From the NCBI GenBank assembly GCA_022747635.1, contig JAKTNV010000041.1, positions 1,055,501 to 1,119,500 on the forward strand: DNA of 64,000 bases, written 5' to 3'. Under the pieces are notes generated by a model. It had not been told where the DNA came from. It did no database searches and saw nothing but the letters and a program-made list of their open reading frames with translations. Below are positions 48,200 to 57,509 of the stretch, one piece after another. This DNA comes from Hetaerina americana. Taxonomy: Eukaryota > Arthropoda > Insecta > Odonata > Calopterygidae. The first letter of the stretch is position 1. Each line of letters begins with the position of its first letter. The position numbers and the translations under genes were made by a program.

Positions 48200-48320
48200 T
48201 ATATATAACCATGTGCAGGCTTTTGTTGGTTAGTACCTATTGTGTCGAACTGACTCCTGGGGCTTCAACTGCAAGCATTCTGGTCTCTTTTTGTTCTTGG
48301 AAAAAATGTCTATGGTTTGC
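48200..48320 (-). mobile_element. CR1-like LINE 3' fragment
   Basis: The text 'cctattgtgtcgaactgact', 'tgcaagcattctggtctct' and 'ttgttctt.gaaaaaatg' matches 29540-29650, the 3' end of the - strand LINE there. Confidence 0.7.
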
Positions 48321-48450
48321 CAGGAGGATCTGGCATCAAAAAAATCACACAACACGCTTGAAGCTTAGGGTGCCCAGAGCCACCACCCAGAATCGAACTT
48401 GGGCCTTCAAGTCAGTGGTCCTTTACTAACTGGACTGCCACCTTCCTCAA
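48320..48450 (-). mobile_element. SINE family B copy, 5' part
   Basis: On the - strand it has a head like 'gtggcagtccagttagtaaa', box B 'caagttcgattctggg', then 'ctctgggcacc', in the same order as the copy at 27943. It is diverged and its 3' part is missing. Confidence 0.7.
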
Positions 48451-48959
48451 TTCCTCTTTTGTGGAACCTTATTTTGGAAATCAGCTGAGGATATACACAA
48501 TGCCACACCATCAATGAGCATTTTCTTCTCAGTCGGAGCCTGTCAATGAGAGGCAAGTTTTCAGTGGACTCGGATAACTATTCACAACAACATTATCTCT
48601 ATAAGAGTTAAGAATGGTGCAAAATAAAACTTTTTGATTTCCATTTGTTAAAGTTACTGTTGCAGTATTTCCTGCAGTTTCTTTGCATCCATTCATCTTA
48701 TTTTCTCTATTCTTCTTCAAACCAACCAACACCTGCAAATGCTTCAATCCTACATTCTTCTCTCAATTGTCAAGGTTTAAGATTATACATCACTATGCTT
48801 TACACTAGTCTCTTTTCTTTGTCTTTACTTTAAGGGTATATATTAGCAATTCCATTGTAACTGCTTCTTTAGTCAATCAAACTTCGCCCCTAATACGAGT
48901 GTACAAATATATGGTCTCCAATTATTTTAGAAGTGGAGAGAAACATTTATTTTCATTAA

Positions 48960-49510
48960 TGGTGCATCATTTTAACACCTAACCATTTCTCAATTCTACT
49001 TGCCATCTTGGTTGATGCTTTTCTGTAGGTGCTGGGACAGCTTTTGCATGCCCATGTCGTTGAGGAAGAGTAGGACCTCATCATCACCCCTGAAGCACCT
49101 TCCAGCCACATGCTCTTTCAACTTAGGAAACAAGTGGAAGTCAAGAGGTTGGCAAGTCTGGGCTATAGAATGGGTGAGAGATGATGTCCCTTCCAAACAC
49201 TCAGGAGAGCGATGGTGGTTTGATGGGCGACACACGGGGGTGAGAAGGATCGCAATCATACTCAATATTCCTCGTCTCCAGCTTTGAGTCATCCATCTGG
49301 TTGTTTAATATGTCTCACAAGGGTTTCTTTTGTGGTCCCAGGACCCATGAAGTCGACCAACAATACCCTGTTTCCATCCTGAAACCACAATTTGACCAGC
49401 AGACGAGAGGTGTTCGTTTTACTACTGGCAGCTTATTTGAAAAGGAATACCACCACTCACATGATCCTATTTGACCTCAGGTGTGAAGTGGAACACCCTG
49501 GTAATAAGGG
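48960..49510 (-). mobile_element. mariner remnant
   Basis: The - strand frame 49292-48996 has a mariner C-terminus (F-H-L-F-P-K-L-K-E-H-V, C-F-R-G-D-D-E-V, L-Q-K-S-I-N-Q-D-G). Upstream pieces read W-F-Q-D-G-N-R-V-L-L-V-D-F-M. Stops and frameshifts are frequent. Confidence 0.7.
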
Positions 49511-50892
49511 ACTATGATGAGGCTAAAGATAAGGTTCAATGCATCCTCCATGACACGCCGGCGAGCTAGTATGACATGGGCATTTGAAAACTGCCCCAGC
49601 AGCCACAAATGGGCATTGCCCAAAGTGACCATTATGTAGAAAGATAAAGGAATATTGAAGGAATTTTAAAATGATGCATCATCGAGTGAAAATAAATGTT
49701 GGTGATCCTGATGTGATCTTCATGGAAGTTGGTATGTTATCCTGCAGCAGAATATGTCACTTCAGTCATAGAAAGAATTCAAATTCCTCCATCTTGGATA
49801 GAAAAACCAGTTTTGTGGTTGCACCAACTGTCAGCACAGTTTTGCTTTTCAGGCACTACGTGGGAGCTACCACAATTTTACGTTTCGGTCTCCCACCATG
49901 ATGGAAAGGTATCATCTCGAGTGAAAGACCTTACCCCTGCGCTGCACTGGCTAAAACTCTACTTACCCACCTGAAATCCACACCTTTTGCAATCAATCGC
50001 CAGGGGGCCTGAGTGCCCTGCTCCACCACTGGAACGAGACAGATGTGTGACACAAAAATCCAAGATCTGCATCAACCTCTCTCGCAGTAGATTCCTCCAG
50101 CCTGGATTCCCTCCTACGGTCTCTCTGGATTGGACACACCTTCCCCTCAACATGTCAGTAATATTGGTATTGCCAATGGCATCCATTGAAAACTACCTTT
50201 ACACTGTGGCATTGGAGAATGGCAGATGGCTAAATTAACCCTTACAAAAGTGGTGGCTCTCTAGAGTTCCCATGCACACCCTAAAAACCCTAACCAAAGG
50301 CAATGAAATGGCTGCTGGCCCCCGGCTTGACTTCTAAGAGAAACTATAAAAAAAAAGGAACTCCCTAAAGGACATAAAAGCATCGGGTCACACGTGGTCC
50401 ACTATTTTACTTGTTCACCACTGAAGAGAATTTTTTTGTGTAAATACAATTTGAAACCAGTGTCATGGCATGGTTCCACAAGGATGTAATCTGCTCACAA
50501 ATGAGGTCAATCAATCGCCTTTGGTAACTGACCCACTCTAGGTTTTAATCACCATGGACTACTCAACAAGAGCACTCAGTAGCCAGGCGTGCTGTCTCCT
50601 CTCCTCGTCAACTTACATGGAGGTCACAATGTTGGTGATTTTGCTCAGAGCTGTTCAGAGAAAATGATCTATGGTGTTAGGTAATTGGTCACAGAAAATA
50701 GGGGAAGCAAAACAGCAAATATTTTACCACTAATATTTCAAAGCTGCAAAAATGAAACAAAATATTAGGCTAAATCTCTGGTTTGAGTACTCATCAGGAT
50801 GTACATAGCTTATCTCACAGAGAACTAGATGTTAAGATGGGAACTTCTTAATTCCAAAAGAGAAAAAACTACCAAAATATTAATAAATTAAA
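49511..50892. other. Intergenic; a few open frames, none recognised
   Basis: A + strand frame at 49729-49974 (M-V-C-Y-P-A-A-E-Y-V) and a downstream one at 49987-50238 have ordinary composition but no homologue I recognise and no clear splice structure. They could be remnants of a gene or transposon. Confidence 0.35.
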
Positions 50893-51140
50893 AACCATAA
50901 ACAGTATTCAACCCGAAGGTTGGTTTGGCAGGTGATGGTAGAATTCATGAGTATTAAGCTCGAAGACATGTGCACTTCACCCATCAGAGTGTTAAGGGGG
51001 CCAGTTCCTTTCCCTGCCCCGGTTATGGTTTCCCACCAAGACTTAGGAATCACACGGCTTGGGTGGAGCTGAGAGTGGCTTTCCACGGAATTGAACTCTG
51101 GTGAGTGGTCCAGCGCTCTCCATCCCCTGGACTACCACAT
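50893..51140 (-). mobile_element. SINE family B copy
   Basis: It runs from 'attcaacccgaaggttggt' through 'ggttatggtttcccacc' and 'acggcttgggtggagctg' to a tRNA-like head with 'ggaattgaactctgg' (box B complement) and 'ctggactaccac' (box A complement). It is near full length but diverged. Confidence 0.78.
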
Positions 51141-53082
51141 CCCCTATTGATAAATATGAAGCTTCATTCAGGAAACGCAGGCCTTGAAACATCAAACACT
51201 TGGCTCTTGATCAAATGCAATGAAGGATGACATGATGCAAACCTCCACTGTATCAATTTTAGTTTCTGTAAATATTCAATTGATGCTACGTTGACTGTTG
51301 AAGCAGAAATAAGAAAAATAAGTATTAGAGATATTAAATTACTTTATTTTTTCACTCACATTATAAATAAAACTCAAATATCACAGCATAGTATGCTTGA
51401 GGGAAAAAACGATTTAATTGTAAATATGGTTAACAAAAATAACTTCACAATAAAGCATTTTCTCCCTATGCCAATCTCAGTCTTTTCAAACATTGTAAAT
51501 CACTGGATGCACATCTCGATGGTTGACCTGGAAGGCCCATCACAGCTCAGCCCACTTTCTCCTGGAGTATTTGGTAGTAGCAGGCCTGTTGAAATGTTAC
51601 TGTATTAGAGAGCTTGAGGGAGGGTGGGAGGAAACAAAATGCATTAAACGATTGCGAGGGCTGTTAGTTATGTTGTTACTGGAATCTCTCAGGCTGATTT
51701 GGAATCCACTTCAAGTCACCAAACTTCTATGATATGCTGGCAACAATGTATTGGCCATTTAATGTTACATGAGTTTGTAGGCTATTATTAAAGGTACAGC
51801 AAAAATGTTTAATGTTCAGATAATAAACTACCAAAGACTTTTCTTTTGGACCTTACATTCACAGGAGCAATACCAAAACACCACAAAGAAAGCCGGTAAG
51901 CTGACCTTTGTTCTTCAAAAATGCTTATAAAGTTAGACACTAGGATTACAATAATTTTCATTAGAAATTGGAGTGCATTAATCCCACAGTAAACTACTGC
52001 TAAGTAATTAGGCGACAAATGATTACATATGAATAGGAACATTTGCAATAACTATATTTGCTGGAGCATAGGATGCCCTTTCCCCCACAAAATATGCCTA
52101 AAATAGGGTGGGCATCAGTTGGTAATAAAAATATGGTTTGAAATTCGTGACACAAACTTGGTTTATATTGAAATACATTATAAAGTATTCTACTACACGT
52201 GCATTTTGTCTTTTTACAAAAGAGTGATTTCAAATAATTCTTTCCATAGCTATTTTCTGGTTTGTAAAAATAATAAGTTGCACGATATATTCTTGGCTTC
52301 CCTCTGAAAGAAAGGAAAGTCGGTTCCGATTCATTGACATCTAATGTTAATATTTCTCCAATTGTGAGCACGCATGTGCATTTCGATTTGGCAAAAGCTA
52401 ACAAAATTATGTATTCCACCCAGATGTGAATGGCTCAACTTCCAAATTTAGGGTGAGTGCCCTTGGGGCGTACCGTCATGCGTTAGGTGGTGGTAGGGAA
52501 GTCAATCATGGTCTCAATCTTGCCCCAAAATGAGGATGACTATCCATCTACCCTGGCGCTAAATCCACAGACGAGTGTCCTTAGAAGGTTCCCTTGTGGG
52601 GAGAGGGCCAGCCTACAATCATTGCAGACTGCAAATATTACCTTTTCTGCTCATTCAGTGGATTAGATAGACAGAGGACAAGTCCTGTCATTGCTGGTGG
52701 AGGGAGAGTGGATGGCCGTGCAAGGTGTGGTTGCCTCACGGGGCATGAGAGGACAATACAAATATCTGCAGAGCAGGAGCACTTGTACGAAAACTGTTTA
52801 CCAAGTCGAGTCATACCAAAATCACGCTGAGACCACAACCACATTGCTTCTAGGTGTACTCAAAGACAATCAATTTCAGCAATTTTTCACAATGGTTGTG
52901 TTTATGGTCCTTCCGGGAGTTTCCAAGTGGCAGAGGAAAATAGTACAGTGGCAACAGTGCCCATTCCTACTCTTAAGGATGAGGCAACCAAAACCGTTTG
53001 AAACACGGTCATGAGAGCGAGAGATTGCCTGTGCTGACCATTATACGGCACCCCAACTTGAAGAAGAAGAGCACCGCCTCTC
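51141..53082. other. Intergenic, nothing recognised
   Basis: AT-rich to 52430, then a less AT-rich stretch (52440-53080) with scattered short frames. I could not assign any of it to a gene or known repeat. Confidence 0.45.
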
Positions 53083-53265
53083 ATGTTGTCAGACACTCGA
53101 GAAGTTTGCAAGTTATTGGATGATGCAGTCGAAAATCTGTCACTGGACGATGTTGAAGGTACATGGCAAACTTCATTTTCACATGACACGGTCAAGAAAG
53201 CCACACCCATGCCACGGATTAGTATGTTGACTTTGTTTGAGAATATTGGGGGGACACTCATCTAG
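53083..53265 (+). CDS. Short open frame of unknown origin in the duplicated segment
   Basis: The 60-codon frame reads L-L-D-D-A-V-E-N-L-S-L-D-D-V-E, then F-S-H-D-T-V-K-K and M-P-R-I-S-M-L-T-L-F-E-N-I-G-G. It is followed directly by 'agttaataaagtgc', like the end of a processed mRNA. The upstream sequence E-E-E-H-R-L may extend it in another frame. The second copy at 47148-46900 keeps the frame from about N-L-S-L-D. I do not recognise the protein. Confidence 0.35.
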   Translation: MLSDTREVCKLLDDAVENLSLDDVEGTWQTSFSHDTVKKATPMPRISMLTLFENIGGTLI

Positions 53266-53547
53266 TTAATAAAGTGCAATGTTGGGTGGAAGTGGCCAAT
53301 ATGCTATGAAACTTACTCATATGTAGTGGGGCCTAGCATCGTAAGTGAAACATTTCTCAGACAACTTTCAAATGGCTTTGGAATTAATAAGTGCACAGGA
53401 AAATTGCCCTCTATTAAATGTCGATATGCTGCATTGTCCAGAAATCTGTGATACGCTATAAAGGATGAAATTATGATGGTGCTGAACAAATCACTCTGAC
53501 TCTGCTCAGACTGATCAATGGGTGAGGAAAAAATCTCGGCAGGATGA
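53129..53547 (+). repeat. 419-bp duplicated segment, copy 2 (empty mariner site)
   Basis: This is the uninterrupted copy of the inverted duplicate at 45185-47148. The mariner target TA lies near 53472-53473. Confidence 0.85.
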
Positions 53548-53589
53548 GAGCCGCACTTGCTCTCAGGGGAGAAGAAATGCCTTTATTAT

Positions 53590-53890
53590 TTGGTGGATTC
53601 AGAGACTGGTTTGGCGCTTTTCGATTGCAATCCTAGCAAGTTTCTGCATCACTTCGTAACTGTGGACATAACATGGATAAACTCCAGAGACAAAGGTGCA
53701 TTGGAGACAGTGGCTTCCTAAAGGTGATCTGGCTCCCAAGAAGGCGGAAATTTTGAATTTGGCCGACAAGATGATGGCCACAGTTTCTGGGCTGTGCATG
53801 GAATCATCCACATCGATTACTTGCAAAAGGGACAAGTGATAAATGGAGAGTATTATGCATCATTATTGCGCCAGCTGAGATGAGAGAAGA
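53590..53890 (+). mobile_element. mariner catalytic-domain remnant
   Basis: The + strand reads H-H-F-V-T-V-D-I-T-W-I (with a catalytic Asp), a frameshift, then F-W-A-V-H-G-I-I-H-I-D-Y-L-Q-K-G and G-E-Y-Y-A-S-L-L-R-Q-L. Both ends are lost. Confidence 0.78.
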
Positions 53891-54269
53891 CAATTTGCTT
53901 TTCCCTGTAAAGAGTATTTTTATTATGACCTCTGATCTGTACAGCATAATATTTTTGGCATCTGAAGATGTTACGCTGTATGGAACCTAGGTTGTAATAA
54001 AAATACGCCATGTGGAAAAGCAAAGTGTCTACTTTCATCATGAAGGATTTCAACCATGCAATGCCTGAAACTGTGCTATTTACGCACCAGATGAGTGAAG
54101 AAATTAAGAAAATACTTCCTCATTTGGCAATAAGTGATTTTTTTTCAATCAAGGCTATGCAATGGAGCATACTGCAAAATTTTTATGGTGCCAAGTATTG
54201 AATTTAAATCCCAAATGATCGCAACAACATCCACCTGATGTGGTCTCCATGGACTTTCTTTTAATTTCC

Positions 54270-54497
54270 AAACTTGAAGGAATGGCTTGGTGGGACGAAA
54301 TTCACGTCCAACGATGAGGCCAATGCCAGCAGCCACCTCAATGAGGAACAGACGCTGCATGGATTTCCTTTTGTCTGGCCCCTCACCTTTGAACTAAATA
54401 GCATGGGTGACCCAATGACAATTGCTCCTGCCAGCACAGCTCAGGGGGTCATCGGAATTCACAAGTCCTTCCACCACGTCAAGGTTGTAGTCTATGG
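54270..54497 (-). mobile_element. RTE-like LINE 5'-end fragment
   Basis: The reverse complement begins 'actacaaccttgacgtggtg' and continues 'ccgatgaccccctgagctg' and 'gggtcacccatgcta', matching the 5' UTR of 41544-41700. Only the first 230 bp are present, so it is a 3'-truncated or deleted copy. Confidence 0.75.
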
Positions 54498-55076
54498 CAA
54501 AGTTTTAAAGCCAAACTTATACAATACACAACTCTTTAATAGGAATCTGTAACAACAAGAGAGTCATCCAATCTTCTGCAGTGAAATTATTTGTTAGACA
54601 CGTAACTAGATGGGAAATAACGAGTTTTTCTCTACTATAAATGACTCAAGTAGAGATGAGGATATGTAAGTGAGAAGTTTAAAAATGATTGCATATTACC
54701 CGCATAATTTTTCTCAAGAAAAGAAAAATTAAGATAATACCTTGAAACCCTGTATTTCTGTTATAGAAATTTAGGCTTTCCAGCAATTCACAACGTTTTA
54801 ATCATGTCCCATAAAATTTCTTATTTTTACAACATAACGGAACCGCTTAGTTACACAATTTCATCATTCCTTTTCCTACCACTTGCATCACTTACTGCTG
54901 GATCGGAAAATTTCAAAATTCTAAAACAGGTACTCACATACATTAGCCTTTATAAAAAACTTTTTGACTTTGTTCCGCTTCTATATAATCACCTAAAAAG
55001 ATGGAAGAGAGCAGCAATGTGAATGGTTTTAGCGAATAATTTGAATGTGAGGGGACAGAACAGAGCGCCACAAGGG

Positions 55077-55336
55077 ACAGAAATGTGAACTGGTGATTTC
55101 CACATTTTTCGGGCTGCGTCCACGTATGTCGTTTAAATGCACAACAGTTTCGCCAGCTATCCTGCTGGCGTCCTCAGGTCAAGGATCTGACGCCAGCAGG
55201 AAAGGATGAGGACGCCAGCAGGATAGCTGGCGAAACTGTTGTGCATTTAAACGACATACGCGGACGCAGCCCGAAAAATGTGGAAATCACCTACTCATCG
55301 CCGTGGAAACCTGCGAATGAACAGAAATGTGAACTG
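55077..55336. mobile_element. Foldback element 3: palindrome plus tail with 16-bp target duplication
   Basis: The unit 55093-55320 is flanked by identical 16-bp repeats 'acagaaatgtgaactg' (55077-55092 and 55321-55336). Arms 55092-55176 and 55207-55291 pair along 85 bp with about one mismatch; a 29-nt tail follows the right arm. The right arm has GATGAGGA, a GCCAGC/GCTGGC hairpin and GAAAC; on the - strand the left arm reads CTGAGGA, the same hairpin and GAAAC. This resembles the hammerhead core of element 2, but I cannot form a proper stem III and cleavage site. Confidence 0.75.
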
Positions 55337-55959
55337 TTTGAACTCGTAATCTCAGTCAGCCAGATAAAGATTCGTGCTATGAAATGAATGCATTGCATGA
55401 TGGGGAGTTAGTTACGTGACTTATTGCATTGAAAGAACACCCGAGGAAAGATTGAAACATGAGGAATGAAAATGACTCTGACCCAAACACGCTCAAGTGT
55501 GATAAATGCAAGAGCTGTTGCCTGACAACGGGGATCACTTGCGCTGCCTAGACGACGCAACAGATACACTCTTAGCAGTGATGGACTCCTTAACATTAAA
55601 GAGTGTTGAAACTTGCTTCTTCTCATCCAAACTACGCTGAATCAAAAACAATGGTATTTTCTTCGGACAATTTCTAAGTTGGACAACTGCTTGCTCCAGT
55701 CGAAAGGCGAGGTAGCTCATATTCTCATGTGTTGAGTTCTCCTCAATCACTCATGCTTCAATCGCTCGACAGTGGAAAGACGAGGTGACAAAAAAACCTT
55801 TCCAATTAATGGCAAAACAGAAATTTTGGAACAAGTTGATTTTCATGATGTAATCAGTATAGAACTCACAAATCACCTAAGATTACATGCAGGCCTCCAA
55901 CACTGAATACGAAAGTGAAAAATGATGATTGAATTCTGAACCATGCAAACCAGTGCAGA

Positions 55960-56700
55960 CTAAAAGGATGAAATATGTGTAGAATTTCAAGAATGAAAAG
56001 GATTCCTGAGAGAGTGGTTTTCTAGTGACAGAGCATTCAATGTCCCTGTGAATTACATCATCTTAAGACAAAAAGTATTGCACATTACCACAAGATTTGG
56101 AATCAAAGATTTCACAGCGTCCAGGGGTTTGTTGGATAGGTTTAAAAATAGGCGCAACCCTGTATTGAGACTCGGTGGAAGGTGTGAGGATTGATTGAAC
56201 TCCTTGAAGGTTCAAGGGCGAAAGATGATTTTGATGCAGACGAGACGGGGTTGTGTTTCAACAAACACTTTGTGCTTGAGAGGGGAACAACGTTGACGGA
56301 GGGTTGCAGAGCAAACAAAGAGATTTTGTCTCGTCAATCACAAGTGCAGACGGAAGTGAGAAGCTTAAGCCACTGGTGGTCGGTCAATCAAAGAGCCACA
56401 GGTGCTTCGGGCATGGGGAAGCATTGCCCACTAGATATGCAGCATGTTCCCAAACATGGATGACCCCAGCAATATCTGAGGATGAGCCTCCTGCTCTGGA
56501 TGCCAAAATGGGGCCTCAGAACAGGAAAGTTCTGCTGTTCATTCATCAGCCCACCCACCCAGTGTGCGCTGGATAAATGTGCAGTCACAGTATTTTCCTG
56601 CAAACTGTGTCAGCAAGCTCCAACCATGGGATTTCGGCCTAATTTAGCCATTTGCTGTGCATTATCGAAGGACGCTGGTACAGATATTCATATCTCGGCA
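55960..56700 (+). mobile_element. pogo/Tigger-type DDE transposase remnant
   Basis: In changing frames the + strand reads F-N-V-P-V-N-Y, then F-G-I-K-D-F-T-A-S-R-G-L-L-D-R-F-K-N-R (Tc5-type HTH), F-D-A-D-E-T-G-L-C-F (first catalytic Asp), A-D-G-S-E-K-L-K-P-L-V-V-G, and P-Q-N-R-K-V-L-L-F-I. Several frameshifts kill it. Termini were not identified. Confidence 0.8.
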
Positions 56701-57323
56701 TGATTGTGGCAGGAATATAATCGCAATCGCATTCAATGTACTGGATGCCCTGTATTACATATCTTGGAAGCAAGTTAAGGATTACATATTAGATTCAGAA
56801 ATATATGATACTTCAACAGTTGATTATTACAAATACTCATTGTCATCAAGTACTAACAATTTATTTCCCATAGCATCTGAAGAGCATAAAGAGGTGAATT
56901 TGTATATTTCTCCCAGCATACAGGGCACACAGCATTTCATTCAACATTTTACAGGCTGAACATGAAAACACACAAGATTAATAATCGAGGTGTGTGATTC
57001 CCTCAAAGTGTTCACATCAATGTTTGATATGACATTTTGATGTGATTTGCCCTGAAAGGCCTCGGATTCCACTTAGCAACTTCATGGGAAGCCAAATTTG
57101 CTTGAATATCCACATTGAGTAGTTTCAGGTGAGATGTGGTGGAATTCAAACAAAATAAGAAAATATAGTTCCAAATGGAAGAGGAAAATTGCCACTATCT
57201 TGTCTCATTATTGCTTGAATGTATTGGCAGTGGGCATGGTCTCCTAATTAACAGTACTTGGGGGAGGTAACGAGCCATTAGACACCTCTGCAGACTGCTC
57301 GAGGGCAAATGCGGCATACGCAC
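56701..57323. other. Nothing recognised; 3' part of the ALS2-like gene expected here or further left
   Basis: The next VPS9-domain exon after 57324 should lie at lower coordinates on the - strand. I searched by eye for the expected A-C-Y-x-Q-I continuation and did not find it. Confidence 0.4.
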
Positions 57324-57509
57324 CTTGAGTGTGGTGAACATCATGCCAAGCTCTCCATTCCTCAAGTGTGACTCCAAGAAGTCCTCGATGAAGTGTATCT
57401 CGGAGCCAAGTTGGAGGATCTGAGCTTTGACGACGATGAAGTGGAAGATGGGGAAAAGGTCATCCATGCCCAACTGCTTGAAGTCCACTCCCAATATCCC
57501 CTGGATTGT
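57324..57509 (-). CDS. ALS2: ALS2-like exon, core of VPS9 domain
   Basis: Acceptor 'ctcctcctgcag', donor 'ctcaag|gtgcgt'. 186 nt, phase 0 at both ends. It includes the conserved D-D that contacts the GTPase switch in VPS9 proteins. Confidence 0.75.

Noticed and set aside
52902..53261. 119-codon minus-strand frame over the duplicated segment
   Set aside because: The + strand frame ends at a stop followed by a poly(A)-like signal and is preserved in both copies; the minus frame looks like its shadow.
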